Positions 35,453-45,654 of a stretch of 64,000 nt of DNA are shown one piece after another; positions within the stretch are counted from its first letter, which is position 1; every line of letters starts with the position of its first letter. The translations under genes were made by a program, and so were the position numbers. The stretch is from Nitrospirota bacterium (lineage in GTDB: Bacteria > Nitrospirota > Thermodesulfovibrionia > Thermodesulfovibrionales > UBA9159). The notes beneath the pieces were generated by a model that was not told the origin of the DNA, made no database searches, and saw only the letters and a list, made by a program, of their open reading frames with translations. Where the stretch lies: NCBI GenBank assembly GCA_021790195.1, contig JAJYIF010000006.1, forward strand, positions 1 through 64,000, in the 5' to 3' direction.

Positions 35453-35905
35453 ATGCCAGCTTTTTCAGGCAGACATTATTATACTGTTGACGAAAAGGGG
35501 AGACTCATGATGCCAGCTCCCTTCAGAGAAATACTTTCCGCCCAGTATGGTTCAAGGTTGTGCATTACGAACGCCGCGTTCGACCGCTGTCTGCATATCT
35601 ATCCTCACGATGAATGGGTAAAGCTCGAAGAAAAGGTCAGGGCGCTTCCGAAGATGCTGGAAGAGGTCCGCTTTTTTATGAGGCGCGTGATTGCATCGGC
35701 GCAGGAATGTTCTTTCGACAAGCAGGGCAGACTCCTGATTCCTGCCGCACAAAGGGAGGATGCCGGCATTAAGGGGGACGTTGTAATCGTAGGTCAGATC
35801 GAGAAGATCGAGGTATGGGACAGAGTCGAATGGAACAATGTCATCGATCCGACCAAGATAGACAGAAAGGCCGCAGAAGAACGCCTTGCAGCTTACGGCC
35901 TCTAA
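35453..35905 (+). CDS. mraZ: MraZ transcriptional regulator of the dcw cluster
   Basis: 150 residues with two SpoVT/AbrB-like halves: FSGRHYYTVDEKGRLMMPAPFRE (5-27) and ASAQECSFDKQGRLLIPAAQRE (81-102), each carrying the DxxGR motif for DNA contact. It is the first gene of the division and cell-wall cluster, behind a consensus promoter and three GTGG repeats. The rsmH start follows its stop directly. Confidence 0.95.
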   Translation: MPAFSGRHYYTVDEKGRLMMPAPFREILSAQYGSRLCITNAAFDRCLHIYPHDEWVKLEEKVRALPKMLEEVRFFMRRVIASAQECSFDKQGRLLIPAAQREDAGIKGDVVIVGQIEKIEVWDRVEWNNVIDPTKIDRKAAEERLAAYGL

Positions 35906-36778
35906 ATGATCGCACATCTTCCGGTCATGACGAGGGAGGTAGTGGAATTGCTTGACGTACAGCCACGGGGAACATATGTGGACGCAACGGTCGGCCTTGG
36001 CGGGCATGCCCGTGAGATCCTTAAAACTCTCGGTCCGGAAGGAAGACTGGTCGGTGTCGACAGGGACGAGGAGGCGTTGAGAATTGCGGAGGAGAAGTTG
36101 GACGACGCAAGGGTAGTTCTAAGGAAGGGAAGTTTCTCCGGGCTGGAAGATACTCTCCTGTCGGCTGGAGCGAGAGAACCCGACGGCATCTTGTTTGATT
36201 TCGGGGTCTCGATGATGCAGCTCAGGGACATGAGAAGAGGGTTCAGCTTCAGCTCCGACGAAGTCCTGGATATGCGTATGGACAAGTCGCAGCCGCTGAC
36301 TGCGGAGGCCATTGTAAATACTTATCCCGAGGCGGAATTGGAAAAGATCCTGCTTGAGTACGGGGAAGAGCCTTTCGCGAGAAAGATCTCAAGGGCGATA
36401 GCCGCCTGCAGGGCGGGGAAACGCATCCGCACCTGCCGTGAGCTCGCCGAAATCGTCAGCTCTGTCTGCAGGAGAAGGGGAAGGCACCACCCGGCCACAA
36501 AGACCTTCCAGGCCCTGAGGATAGCCGTGAACGATGAGTTGAATGAGATCAAGGCAGGACTCAATGCGGCTCAGACTCTCCTGAGGAAGGGAGGGCGTCT
36601 CTGCGCTATCTCTTATCATTCTCTTGAGGACAGGATCGTGAAAAATTTCATAAGGGATGCCGCGAAAGAGGGAACGCTGGCCGCCCTTACAAAGAAGCCC
36701 TTAACCCCCTCTTATGAGGAGAGAAGAGTTAACCCCTCATCGAGAAGCGCCAAGTTGCGCGGAGCGGAAAAACTGTGA
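35906..36778 (+). CDS. rsmH: 16S rRNA (cytosine-1402-N4)-methyltransferase
   Basis: 290 residues (formerly MraW). The SAM-binding motif VDATVGLGGHAREIL is at about 22-36; DGILFDFGVSMMQL is the catalytic/ligand segment and GRLCAISYHSLEDRIVK closes the domain. It methylates C1402 of 16S rRNA with RsmI. Start ATG 35906 touches the mraZ stop; its end overlaps the FtsL-like gene by four bases. Confidence 0.96.
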   Translation: MIAHLPVMTREVVELLDVQPRGTYVDATVGLGGHAREILKTLGPEGRLVGVDRDEEALRIAEEKLDDARVVLRKGSFSGLEDTLLSAGAREPDGILFDFGVSMMQLRDMRRGFSFSSDEVLDMRMDKSQPLTAEAIVNTYPEAELEKILLEYGEEPFARKISRAIAACRAGKRIRTCRELAEIVSSVCRRRGRHHPATKTFQALRIAVNDELNEIKAGLNAAQTLLRKGGRLCAISYHSLEDRIVKNFIRDAAKEGTLAALTKKPLTPSYEERRVNPSSRSAKLRGAEKL

Positions 36779-37191
36779 TCAGGCTCAGACAGAAGAGTGT
36801 GTTATTATATCTGATAAAACCTTTTTTTGCTCTTGTTGTCCTCTTCGGCATCTTTGGAATCATTTGGCTAAGATCGAGCATCATCTCCATGGAATACTCA
36901 ATCAGCGAACTCGAGAGCAAAAGAATGGACAAGTTGAGACAGGCAAAAGAATTGATGGCCGAAGAGGCTTCTCTCCTCTCTGCGCAAAGGGTTGAGAGAA
37001 CCGCCGTGCGGGACCTTGGCTTGGTGCTTGCGGACAGGACAAGGTTGGTGTATGTCAGGTCCGAAAAATCGGGTCCGTCGAGGGCGTCTTTGCGCTCGGA
37101 ATCGAACGGATATCAGGGGGACGCTGGATCTCCGGGCAAGACCGTGAGGGAAGCCAAGGCCGGAGAAGATATTTACGGCGGCTACCGATGA
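36775..37191 (+). CDS. ftsL: FtsL-like division protein
   Basis: 138 residues from GTG 36775. A short N-terminal tail, one transmembrane segment (about 12-30, FFALVVLFGIFGIIWL), then a leucine- and glutamate-rich coiled segment (MEYSISELESKRMDKLRQAKELMAEE) give the FtsL layout. FtsL pairs with FtsB and FtsQ at the septum. The sequence is weakly conserved, so the call rests on topology and its place between rsmH and ftsI. The C-terminal 35 residues are low-complexity. Confidence 0.75.
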   Translation: MIRLRQKSVLLYLIKPFFALVVLFGIFGIIWLRSSIISMEYSISELESKRMDKLRQAKELMAEEASLLSAQRVERTAVRDLGLVLADRTRLVYVRSEKSGPSRASLRSESNGYQGDAGSPGKTVREAKAGEDIYGGYR

Positions 37192-38879
37192 GGAAGCGGG
37201 CGGTTGTACTGAATACGGTGATATGTTTCGGTTTCTTCGTCGTCGCGATGCGTCTTGCGGACATAATGATATTGAACCACGACAGACTTTATGCAAAGGC
37301 CAGGATGCAGCAGTCGAAGGGGGAGGACGTCAGGGTCAGACGCGGAGTAATATTCGACAGGCAGGGAAGGGAATTGGCGGTGAATCTCGATCTGGAGTCT
37401 TTATATTGCGATCCGGCTGAAGTGAATGCGCCCGAAAAAAGCGCATTGGAACTGTCAACTTTCACCGGCAGGTCTTCGGGTGTTATGCTTGCCAAGCTGT
37501 CTTCCGGGGGCCATTTCGTTTGGCTCGAAAGAAAACTGGAGCCTGACACTGTCAGGAGAATAAAAGATGCGAAGATCAGTGGAATCGGCTTTGTTCCCGA
37601 TGCCAAAAGGGTCTACCCCAAAGGTTCGGTGGCTTCTCAGGTGCTGGGGTTTGTGAATGTGGACAACAAGGGCATCGACGGCGTTGAGCTTAAATACGAT
37701 AAATATCTCAGCACCGGCGGAGGCAAGGTCGTGCTCACAAGAGACGCCAGCGGAAGGACATTGTCCCAAGGCGTGAGCATGGAATCGGTGGGCAACAACC
37801 TCGTTCTCACAATCGATGAGTGGATGCAATACACGGTGGAAGACGAACTCGACAGGGTAATGAGCGAATCCCACGCCAGGGCGGCAACCGTCATTGTAAT
37901 GGACCCTTCGACCGGTGAGATACTCGCCATGGCAAACAGGCCGTCCTTCAATCCCAATTCGCCGGCGGAGAGCAAGGCTTCCGAAAGAAGGAACAGGGCG
38001 ATCACGGATTGTTATGAGCCCGGTTCCACTTTCAAGATAGTCATTGGAACGGCGGCGCTTGAAGAAGGTATTGTCTCGCCGGGCTCAAAGTTCGATTGCA
38101 GCAGGGGATTTATCGAAATCGGGAGAAGGATAGTGCACGACGACCATAGGCACGGGGTGTTGACCTTTGAAGAGGTGATTCAGAAGTCCTCCAACGTCGG
38201 GTCCATCATGATCGGAATGAAGCTCGGCAAGGACAGGATATACAAGTACGCCAGGGCCCTTGGCTTCGGAGAGAAGACAGGGATCGATCTGCCCGGCGAG
38301 GTGTCGGGTCTGATAAGAGCTCCGGAGAGATGGTCCGGGGTGTCCATAGGCTCCGTGCCTATAGGGCAGGAGGTCGCTGTGACGCCCCTTCAGGTGCTGC
38401 GCGCATATTGCGCGGTTGCAAACGGAGGATTTCTTGTGACGCCTCACGTGGTGTCGAGGATAGTGAGTCCTGACGGACATGACCTGTGGACGGCGAATTA
38501 CCGGTCGGAAAGGGTCTTGTCCCGGAAGACGGCGGAGACGTTTAGAGATATATTGAAGACCGTTACGGAAGATGGCGGCACGGCGAAAGACGCTGCGGTT
38601 GACGGAAATAATGTTGCGGGAAAAACCGGGACTGCCCAGATGGTGGACCCTGCTACGAAAAGATATTCCAAGGACAAGTATGTAAGCTCTTTTGTCGGCT
38701 TCGTGCCCGCGGACAATCCCAAGATAGCCATGATCGTAGTGGTCTATGAGCCGAAAGGACAGCACTATGGCGGTCTTGTTGCCGCGCCTGTCTTCAAGAG
38801 AATCGCAGAGAAGGCGCTCTCGTATTTGGAAGTGCCGAGAGACGACGGCTACAAGAACACGCTGGTGGTAGCGAGATGA
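37188..38879 (+). CDS. ftsI: Penicillin-binding protein 3-type transpeptidase (FtsI)
   Basis: 563 residues. One N-terminal membrane segment, a PBP dimerisation domain (about 45-200), and a transpeptidase domain with Ser280-Thr-Phe-Lys283, the SSN motif (about 336-338) and Lys479-Thr-Gly481. It cross-links septal peptidoglycan with FtsW. No PASTA domains follow, which separates it from sporulation-type homologues of Firmicutes. ATG 37188 overlaps the FtsL-like gene and its end overlaps murE by four bases. Confidence 0.95.
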   Translation: MRKRAVVLNTVICFGFFVVAMRLADIMILNHDRLYAKARMQQSKGEDVRVRRGVIFDRQGRELAVNLDLESLYCDPAEVNAPEKSALELSTFTGRSSGVMLAKLSSGGHFVWLERKLEPDTVRRIKDAKISGIGFVPDAKRVYPKGSVASQVLGFVNVDNKGIDGVELKYDKYLSTGGGKVVLTRDASGRTLSQGVSMESVGNNLVLTIDEWMQYTVEDELDRVMSESHARAATVIVMDPSTGEILAMANRPSFNPNSPAESKASERRNRAITDCYEPGSTFKIVIGTAALEEGIVSPGSKFDCSRGFIEIGRRIVHDDHRHGVLTFEEVIQKSSNVGSIMIGMKLGKDRIYKYARALGFGEKTGIDLPGEVSGLIRAPERWSGVSIGSVPIGQEVAVTPLQVLRAYCAVANGGFLVTPHVVSRIVSPDGHDLWTANYRSERVLSRKTAETFRDILKTVTEDGGTAKDAAVDGNNVAGKTGTAQMVDPATKRYSKDKYVSSFVGFVPADNPKIAMIVVVYEPKGQHYGGLVAAPVFKRIAEKALSYLEVPRDDGYKNTLVVAR

Positions 38880-40543
38880 AGCTGGCCGAGGTCCTTGCAG
38901 ACTGCCCTTGCGAGCTAGTGACGAGTAAAAAGTCGCAGGCGGCAAACAGGAATTCACGGGACTTGTTACATGCCCATGGCTCGATTGGTGATATTGATAT
39001 ATCCGCAATCGCTTACGATTCGAGGAAGGTGACGGATAATGGGCTCTTCGTTGCGGTCAGGGGCGGAAGTTCTGACGGGCACGATTTCATAGGAGATGCG
39101 ATAAAAAGAGGCGCTGCTGCCGTGGTGTGCGAAAAGAAAGCGCCGGGTAACGGACTGCGGGCGACAAGCAAGAATTCGGCAAGTCAGGACTCGCGAGACT
39201 GGTCATCCGGTGTTAATGTGTCATCGCCGGTCACTATCCTTGTTGACGACAGCAGGGAAACGCTTGCATGTGTCTCAAATAATTTTTATCATCGGCCTTC
39301 GGAGGGACTCTCTGTCATCGGCGTGACAGGGACGAACGGGAAGACGACTACAACCTATCTCATCAAGTCCGTTCTGGAGGCCTGGGGAAAGGGAGCTGGT
39401 CTTATCGGCACCATAACCTACATTATAGGAGACAGACACTATACGGCGACTCACACGACGCCGGAGTCGCCGGAGTTCCAGTCTCTCCTTGCCGAGATGG
39501 CGTCGGCCGGGTGTTCCCATGTTGTGACCGAGGTCTCGTCGCATTCACTGGCCCAAAAGAGAGTGGATCATACCAGGTTTGCCGTAGTAGTTTTCACCAA
39601 CCTCACGAGAGACCATCTGGATTTTCACGGGACTATGGAAGCCTATTTTGTCTCCAAAGAGAGACTGTTTACGGAACTTCTCTCCCGGCAGGGTGTTGCG
39701 GTAATTAATGTCGATGACGAATGGGGAAGAAGGCTGGGGAACGACGTCGGTAATGTCCGTGGAAAGGGCATGGGACCCTCCGTGGTCACTTACGGTCTGA
39801 ACGAGGAAGCGGACGTTTCGGCCTCGGATATCACGGCTTCGGGGTCCGGCATCAGCTTTGTCCTCAAACATGGGCTTGCATCATTCAGGATCGATTCCCC
39901 GCTGGTCGGAATGCCCAATGTCTATAATCTGCTCGCTGCGGCCTCTGCAGGCATAGCGCTGGGAGTCCCAACGGACGTGATACGTGCAGGGCTCGCGAAA
40001 GTCGGTCTCGTAAAGGGGAGACTCGAAACAGTCGAGGCCGGACAGGATTTCCTTTGCATCATCGATTACGCTCATACGCCCGATGCGCTGGAAAGGCTCC
40101 TTCGCACGGCAAGAGAACTCCTGGACGAAGCTCGGAAGGCAAAAGACAAAGCGCCAAAAACTGAGAATAAGATCGTCGTTGTCTTCGGCTGTGGCGGCGA
40201 CAGGGACAGGGGTAAGAGGCCGCTTATGGGCGAGATCGCCGCAAGGTTGGGCGATTATGTCATAATAACTTCAGACAACCCCAGAAGCGAAGATCCTGAG
40301 CAGATCATCAAAGAAGTAATCTCCGGCATTTCGAACGACAACTGCCATCCGATTTCAGACAGACGGAATGCGATCGTCAGGGCAGTGGACATGGCTGGGC
40401 CTGGCGACGTCGTTGTTATAGCAGGTAAGGGGCACGAGGATTATCAGGAGATAGGGGGAAGGAGATACAAGTTCAGCGACAGGGAGGTCGCCGAGGAGGC
40501 GATCAGGAACAGACTGAAGAGTTGTGAAACAGGGGGGCCGTGA
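38876..40543 (+). CDS. murE: UDP-N-acetylmuramoyl-tripeptide synthetase MurE
   Basis: 555 residues, longer than typical MurE (about 490). ATP-binding [11 protein letters not shown] is at about 153-163; the substrate-recognition segment TSDNPRSEDP near residue 465 matches the DNPR motif of meso-diaminopimelate-adding enzymes. Extra stretches, about 20-25 residues near 18-40 (TSKKSQAANRNSRDLL) and about 30 residues near 95-125 (LRATSKNSASQDSRDWSS), are not in most homologues and account for the extra length. The ATG overlaps the ftsI stop. Confidence 0.95.
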   Translation: MKLAEVLADCPCELVTSKKSQAANRNSRDLLHAHGSIGDIDISAIAYDSRKVTDNGLFVAVRGGSSDGHDFIGDAIKRGAAAVVCEKKAPGNGLRATSKNSASQDSRDWSSGVNVSSPVTILVDDSRETLACVSNNFYHRPSEGLSVIGVTGTNGKTTTTYLIKSVLEAWGKGAGLIGTITYIIGDRHYTATHTTPESPEFQSLLAEMASAGCSHVVTEVSSHSLAQKRVDHTRFAVVVFTNLTRDHLDFHGTMEAYFVSKERLFTELLSRQGVAVINVDDEWGRRLGNDVGNVRGKGMGPSVVTYGLNEEADVSASDITASGSGISFVLKHGLASFRIDSPLVGMPNVYNLLAAASAGIALGVPTDVIRAGLAKVGLVKGRLETVEAGQDFLCIIDYAHTPDALERLLRTARELLDEARKAKDKAPKTENKIVVVFGCGGDRDRGKRPLMGEIAARLGDYVIITSDNPRSEDPEQIIKEVISGISNDNCHPISDRRNAIVRAVDMAGPGDVVVIAGKGHEDYQEIGGRRYKFSDREVAEEAIRNRLKSCETGGP

Positions 40544-40598
40544 CCGGACCGGCTGCGTAATCACAGATAGGGTATACAAGGGCAGATAAAGAGGAACA

Positions 40599-42011
40599 AT
40601 GAGCAGGCTGAAGGTAAGCGAGATAATCGAGGCGACAGGGGGAAGAGTAGTTTCCGGGGGCAAAGGGGAGGCTTTTTTCCCAGGCGTCTCTATAGACTCC
40701 AGGACCATAAGAGAAGGCGAGCTTTTCATTGCGCTTAAGGGCGAGAGATTCGATGGGCACGACTTTCTTGCCGGCGCCATGGGCAGGGCAGGCGGGGCCG
40801 TAGTCAGTTCCCTTTCTGCTCCGGCTGCCGGAGGAAAGATTGTGGTATTGGTGAAGGACACCCTGAAGGCCCTTCAGGATATCGCCCGTTTTGTGCGGAT
40901 GAAAGGACCTGTTACCGTCATCGGCATCACCGGGACAAACGGAAAGACGACCACAAAGGAGTTGATCGCATCGATTCTGGGGACGAAGCACAGGATAATG
41001 AAGAATACGGGGAATCTCAATAATCATATAGGTCTTCCCTTGAGCCTGACAAGGATGGAAAACGGTGATGAATTTGCGGTCCTGGAGATGGGCGCTAGCG
41101 CCGGCGGCGACATAAGGCAGCTTTGCGATATTGCCGCGCCGGACTACGGGGTCATAACCAATATCGGGCCAGGTCACCTTGAGGGGTTCGGAAATCTTGA
41201 CGGCGTAAGGAGAGCAAAGCTAGAACTTATGGACTCCGTGAAGACCGTTGCCGCCAACGGCGATGACGGTTTTCTTATGGAGGGAATTCGTCAGAGAAGG
41301 AGTTCTTCGGGACCGGAGATTATCACCTTCGGGATCGGCGGCGGGGGGGACGTTCGGGCGAAAGACGTTGCCCTTCAGGAAAGGTCTTCGGCCTTCAGTA
41401 TATGTCTCCCCGACGGCGGCTGCGCCGAGGTCTTCCTTCGTCTGGGAGGCAAGTTCAATATTTATAACGCCCTTGCCGCGGCGTCCGTCTGTTATGCGGC
41501 GGGGGCGGGAATCGGCGAGATAAGGGAAGGCATCGAGTCTTTCAGGGGTGTGCCCATGAGACTCGAGGTCAAAGAGCTCTTCGGCGCCACTGTGATAAGC
41601 GACGTCTATAACGCAAATCCGGCGTCTATGGAAGAAGGGATAAAGGAGCTTGTGAGACTGAGGAAGAAGAGGGCTATAGCCGTTCTCGGCGATATGCTCG
41701 AACTTGGGACATACGCTGAAGAGGCGCACAGAAAATTAGGCAGATGGATGTCCGGCCTTCCCGTTGACGTGTTTATCGCCGCCGGGCCGCTGATGTCGAG
41801 CGCAGCCTTTGAGTTTTCGGCCGGGGACGACACCGGCCGGAAACAGGCCGTTGCCGTTTCCGACAGCTCGGAGGCGAGGAGAAAGCTCCTTAGAATCTGC
41901 AGAGAAGGTGATACTATACTTGTAAAGGGATCGAGAGGGATGCACATGGAAGAAGTGACGGAAGAAGCCGGACTTTGTGTGGGTCCGGCAGGGGGCGGAG
42001 ATGCTCTATAG
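40599..42011 (+). CDS. murF: UDP-N-acetylmuramoyl-tripeptide-D-alanyl-D-alanine ligase MurF
   Basis: 470 residues. ATP loop [14 protein letters not shown] at about 109-122, and the central-domain motifs [13 protein letters not shown] and [10 protein letters not shown]. It adds D-Ala-D-Ala to the UDP-MurNAc-tripeptide in the cytoplasm. It follows murE after 55 bases and overlaps mraY by 11 bases. Confidence 0.96.
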   Translation: MSRLKVSEIIEATGGRVVSGGKGEAFFPGVSIDSRTIREGELFIALKGERFDGHDFLAGAMGRAGGAVVSSLSAPAAGGKIVVLVKDTLKALQDIARFVRMKGPVTVIGITGTNGKTTTKELIASILGTKHRIMKNTGNLNNHIGLPLSLTRMENGDEFAVLEMGASAGGDIRQLCDIAAPDYGVITNIGPGHLEGFGNLDGVRRAKLELMDSVKTVAANGDDGFLMEGIRQRRSSSGPEIITFGIGGGGDVRAKDVALQERSSAFSICLPDGGCAEVFLRLGGKFNIYNALAAASVCYAAGAGIGEIREGIESFRGVPMRLEVKELFGATVISDVYNANPASMEEGIKELVRLRKKRAIAVLGDMLELGTYAEEAHRKLGRWMSGLPVDVFIAAGPLMSSAAFEFSAGDDTGRKQAVAVSDSSEARRKLLRICREGDTILVKGSRGMHMEEVTEEAGLCVGPAGGGDAL

Positions 42012-43083
42012 TCTCCTGTTCGGTCTCCATGAATGGATTTCTCCGTTCAACGTCTTCAGGTATATAACCTTCAGAGCCGCTGTTTCCATAATGACCGCCA
42101 TGTTGGTCACTTTCCTGTTCGGACCGTCGGTTGTGGGAAGGCTGAGGAGATTGAGCGTAACGCAGCAGATCAGGGAGGACGGTCCCGGCACTCACGCGGC
42201 AAAATCCGGCACTCCGACCATGGGGGGCATACTCATCATCGGGTCGATAATCCTTACGATGCTTCTATGGGGGGATCTTAAGAACGGCTATATATGGATC
42301 ATGCTCGCGTCTCTGGCGGGATTCGGCGCCATCGGCCTGGCGGACGACTATCTGAAGGTGACGAGGAGGAACCACAAAGGTCTGCGCGCCTGGTACAAGT
42401 TCGGTGCGCAGCTGCTCTTTGCCCTGCTGCTGGGGGTGTTCCTGTATCTGAATCCGAAGGACCCTTACTCCGACGTCCTTATCATCCCCTTTTTCAAGAG
42501 GTGGCTGATAGATCTCGGATGGTTCTACATACCTTTTTCGATGGTGGTCATCGTGGGCTCTTCCAATGCGGTGAACCTGACCGACGGCATCGACGGCCTC
42601 GCTATCGGCCTCGTCGGGATCGCTGTTCTTGCAAACGGCGTACTCGTTTATATATCCGGGAACAAGAACCTTGCCCAGTACCTTCAGGTGCTGTATCTGC
42701 CCGGGACCGGCGAACTGACCGTATTCTGCGGCGCCATGCTCGGCGCCTGTCTCGGATTTCTGTGGTATAACGCCTATCCTGCCGATGTCTTTATGGGAGA
42801 CGTGGGGTCCCTTGGACTCGGAGGGGCGCTGGGCACGCTTGCCGTTATCACAAAACATGAGATCGTTCTTGCGGTTGTGGGAGGTATCTTTGTCATAGAG
42901 ACGCTGTCGGTTATCCTCCAGGTTGCCTCGTTCAAGCTTACCGGAAAGAGGATCTTCAGGATGGCGCCGATCCATCATCATTTTGAATTGAAGGGGTGGC
43001 CTGAGCCCAAAGTCATAGTGAGATTCTGGATTGTAGGCATTATGCTCGCCCTTCTGAGCTTAACGACATTGAAGGTGAGGTAG
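42001..43083 (+). CDS. mraY: Phospho-N-acetylmuramoyl-pentapeptide transferase MraY
   Basis: 360 residues with ten transmembrane segments. It links the MurNAc-pentapeptide to undecaprenyl phosphate to form lipid I. Motifs: [31 protein letters not shown] (Mg-binding Asp), [12 protein letters not shown] and [12 protein letters not shown] 42001 ([12 protein letters not shown]) follows GGGGGCGGAG and gives the standard length; a GTG at 41977 adds eight residues unlike the family. Confidence 0.97.
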   Translation: MLYSLLFGLHEWISPFNVFRYITFRAAVSIMTAMLVTFLFGPSVVGRLRRLSVTQQIREDGPGTHAAKSGTPTMGGILIIGSIILTMLLWGDLKNGYIWIMLASLAGFGAIGLADDYLKVTRRNHKGLRAWYKFGAQLLFALLLGVFLYLNPKDPYSDVLIIPFFKRWLIDLGWFYIPFSMVVIVGSSNAVNLTDGIDGLAIGLVGIAVLANGVLVYISGNKNLAQYLQVLYLPGTGELTVFCGAMLGACLGFLWYNAYPADVFMGDVGSLGLGGALGTLAVITKHEIVLAVVGGIFVIETLSVILQVASFKLTGKRIFRMAPIHHHFELKGWPEPKVIVRFWIVGIMLALLSLTTLKVR

Positions 43084-43087
43084 ACGT

Positions 43088-44236
43088 ATGGAAGAAAAGT
43101 TCAAGGTCCGAGGTCCGAAGTTTAATGTCAATGGAGGGGGAAAATTCTTTTTTGCAGTTTTTTTTCTGTTTAGTTTTTGCTGTGTGCCGTTTGTCGTCCA
43201 TGCCGATGAGATCCTCTCGCGCGCAGCCATCGTCATGGAGGCGTCGACGGGAAGGATCCTTTACGGGAAGAACCCTAACCTCAGGCTGCTGCCTGCAAGC
43301 ACCACGAAGCTGATGACTGCCATGGTGACCCTCGACAGGGTAAACCCCGGTGATACAGTGGTAATCAGCAGGAATGCCGAAAGCTGCTCCCCTGTGAAGG
43401 CTAGGTTCAGGGTCGGCGAGAAGGTAACGGTCGAAACTCTTCTCAATGCTGCCCTGATCAAATCGGCCAATGACGCGGCATTGGCCCTGGCCGAGGGCGT
43501 GGCCGGCAGCGAGGAGAAGTTTGTGGAAATGATGAACGAGAAGGCCATCGCCCTCGGAATGGCAGACACAAGATTCGTCAACGCCACCGGACTACCGGCC
43601 GAAGGGCAGTACATCACGGCCTATGATCTCGCGAGGATGTTGAGGCAGGCCCTTAAGTATCCCCTTATTAAGGAGATCATAAGCACTAAGGCGAGCCGCA
43701 TCTCAACGGAGGACGGCAGACAGATCTTTATCAAGAACAGCAACAAGCTCCTGTGGTCCGATGACACGGTGCTCGGCGGCAAGACGGGTTACACCCGCGC
43801 TGCAAAGCACTGTTTTGTCTGCGCCAGCGAGCAGGGCAGCGAGACAGTCATAGCCGCGGTGCTGGGGGCCCCCTACAGGGAGCGTCTATGGAAGGAATCG
43901 GAGATCTTGATAGAAAAGGGTTTTTCGATTGCTGCCGGAAAAGAAGAGCCGGTAATGTATTTCACGAGGGCCGATTATAGATCGTCTGTTCAGCCTGCGT
44001 CTTATAAGACGGGCTCGACCGAGATGAAGACCGTCTCTTATACCCGGCACAAACAGGTGCACAAGAAGGCCCTTCACAAGCACGTGCGCAAGAAGATCGT
44101 TCACAGGAAGATCGTGCACAATAAAGCCCATAGGAAGAAATCAAAAAAAGCCAGGACTAACAAGTACGTAAAGAAACATAGGACCGGAGACGGCACTCAT
44201 GCCGACGCGGGGGAATCTGGTGGAGACGAAGGGTAG
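43088..44236 (+). CDS. D-alanyl-D-alanine carboxypeptidase (PBP5/DacF-like) with a basic His/Lys tail
   Basis: 382 residues. A membrane or signal segment (about 20-38), then a peptidase S11 domain with Ser71-Thr-Thr-Lys74, Ser126-Ala-Asn128 and Lys232-Thr-Gly234. It trims the terminal D-Ala from stem peptides in the periplasm. The C-terminal 60 residues (from about 320) are nearly all Lys, Arg and His (for example HKHVRKKIVHRK), where PBP5 relatives have a beta-rich domain and an amphipathic anchor; binding to wall polymers, membrane or metal are options. It stands between mraY and murD, a place not used in most dcw clusters, four bases after mraY and overlapping murD. Confidence 0.9.
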   Translation: MEEKFKVRGPKFNVNGGGKFFFAVFFLFSFCCVPFVVHADEILSRAAIVMEASTGRILYGKNPNLRLLPASTTKLMTAMVTLDRVNPGDTVVISRNAESCSPVKARFRVGEKVTVETLLNAALIKSANDAALALAEGVAGSEEKFVEMMNEKAIALGMADTRFVNATGLPAEGQYITAYDLARMLRQALKYPLIKEIISTKASRISTEDGRQIFIKNSNKLLWSDDTVLGGKTGYTRAAKHCFVCASEQGSETVIAAVLGAPYRERLWKESEILIEKGFSIAAGKEEPVMYFTRADYRSSVQPASYKTGSTEMKTVSYTRHKQVHKKALHKHVRKKIVHRKIVHNKAHRKKSKKARTNKYVKKHRTGDGTHADAGESGGDEG

Positions 44237-45653
44237 GAAAGTTATAGTCTTCGGTCTTGCGAGGAGCGGGGCCGGCGCTGCAAACCTTCTTTCTCTGATG
44301 GGATCCGAGGTTACGGTTACCGACAGGAAGCCGGCTGCGGACCTTGAGGGCTATATCCGTCGACTTTCGCCTGATGTAAGGCTCCGATTGGGCGGTTATC
44401 CCGAAGGTCTTGACGGGACGGACCTCATAGTGGCGAGTCCCGGCGTGCCTCTGACGATCGAGCCCCTCGTTAAGGCCAGGGGAAAGGGGATCAAGATAAT
44501 AGGCGAGTTCGAGCTTGCATATCGGCTGATGAGTTCAAACTTGTCTACGGATTTGGGCGCCCCGAAGTTCCTGGCCGTGACAGGGACGAACGGAAAATCC
44601 ACAACGACTACGCTGCTCGACCGGATGCTCAGGAAGGGCGGAAGCGGGACGCTTTTCGGGGGAAACATAGGAAACGCGTTGACGGAGGAAATAGTTAAAA
44701 AGGTTGAGGCTAAGGCTGAAAACAGGCAAGACCTCGACCTTAACCTTGATTTTGTAGTCGCCGAGGTATCGAGCTTTCAACTCGAAACGATAGATAAATT
44801 CAGACCGTTCGGCGCCTCGATTCTCAACATAACGCCTGACCACCTCGACAGATACGATTCCATGTCGGATTATATCGACGCCAAATGCAGGATATTTGAG
44901 AACCAGGGGCAGGACGATTTCCTTGTGCTGAATGCGGACGACCCGGTTACGCCCGAGATAGCGAGAAGGATGGGCAGGCAGGGAGCAAAGGGCAAGGAGA
45001 TGCCCCGGATCTATTATTTCAGCAGGAGACATAAGGTGAAGGGCGCGTTCCTCAGAGACGGCGCTGTCTCTTTTAGCTTGCCCGGCGTGCCGGATTCATT
45101 TGCCCTTCAAACTCAATCTTTCAGGATCAAAGGGGTCCATAACCTGGAGAACGCCATGGCCTCCGCGGTCATGGCTCTCCTTGCAGGATGTCCTCCCTCT
45201 TCGGTGCAAGAGGCGCTTGCAGAGTTCCCCGGACTCGAACACAGACTTGAATTCGTGAGAGAGCTCGACGGAGTCAGGTATATAAACGATTCGAAGGGGA
45301 CGAATGTGGGCGCCGTAATGAAATCGCTTGAGGGATTTTCGGAGAGAGTAGTCCTTATTGCGGGCGGCAGAGACAAGGCCGGCGACTTCAAGCCTTTGCG
45401 GCCCCTTGTGAAGGAAAAGGTCAGGACGCTTGTGCTCATCGGTGAGGCGGCCGCAAAGATGCGTGACTCGCTCGGAGAACTGACCGAGACCCTTCTTGCA
45501 GCGGACCTGAAGGAAGCTGTCGACATTGCGAGAAAGAGCGCCGGGAAGGGAGATATTGTCCTGCTCTCTCCTGCATGCGCGAGTTTCGACATGTTCAAGG
45601 ATTATGAGGACAGAGGGCGGCAGTTCAAAGAGATCGTCGGGGGGTTGTCATAG
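44220..45653 (+). CDS. murD: UDP-N-acetylmuramoyl-L-alanine-D-glutamate ligase MurD
   Basis: 477 residues from GTG 44220 (METKGRKVIVFGLARSG), six bases after GGGGGA; a start at 44199 would add seven residues and is less like the family. ATP loop VTGTNGKSTTTTLL; HRLEFVRELDGVRYINDSKGTN and LIAGGRDKAGDF are later family motifs. It adds D-glutamate to UDP-MurNAc-L-Ala. It overlaps the carboxypeptidase gene by 17 bases. Confidence 0.95.
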   Translation: METKGRKVIVFGLARSGAGAANLLSLMGSEVTVTDRKPAADLEGYIRRLSPDVRLRLGGYPEGLDGTDLIVASPGVPLTIEPLVKARGKGIKIIGEFELAYRLMSSNLSTDLGAPKFLAVTGTNGKSTTTTLLDRMLRKGGSGTLFGGNIGNALTEEIVKKVEAKAENRQDLDLNLDFVVAEVSSFQLETIDKFRPFGASILNITPDHLDRYDSMSDYIDAKCRIFENQGQDDFLVLNADDPVTPEIARRMGRQGAKGKEMPRIYYFSRRHKVKGAFLRDGAVSFSLPGVPDSFALQTQSFRIKGVHNLENAMASAVMALLAGCPPSSVQEALAEFPGLEHRLEFVRELDGVRYINDSKGTNVGAVMKSLEGFSERVVLIAGGRDKAGDFKPLRPLVKEKVRTLVLIGEAAAKMRDSLGELTETLLAADLKEAVDIARKSAGKGDIVLLSPACASFDMFKDYEDRGRQFKEIVGGLS

Positions 45654-45654
45654 G

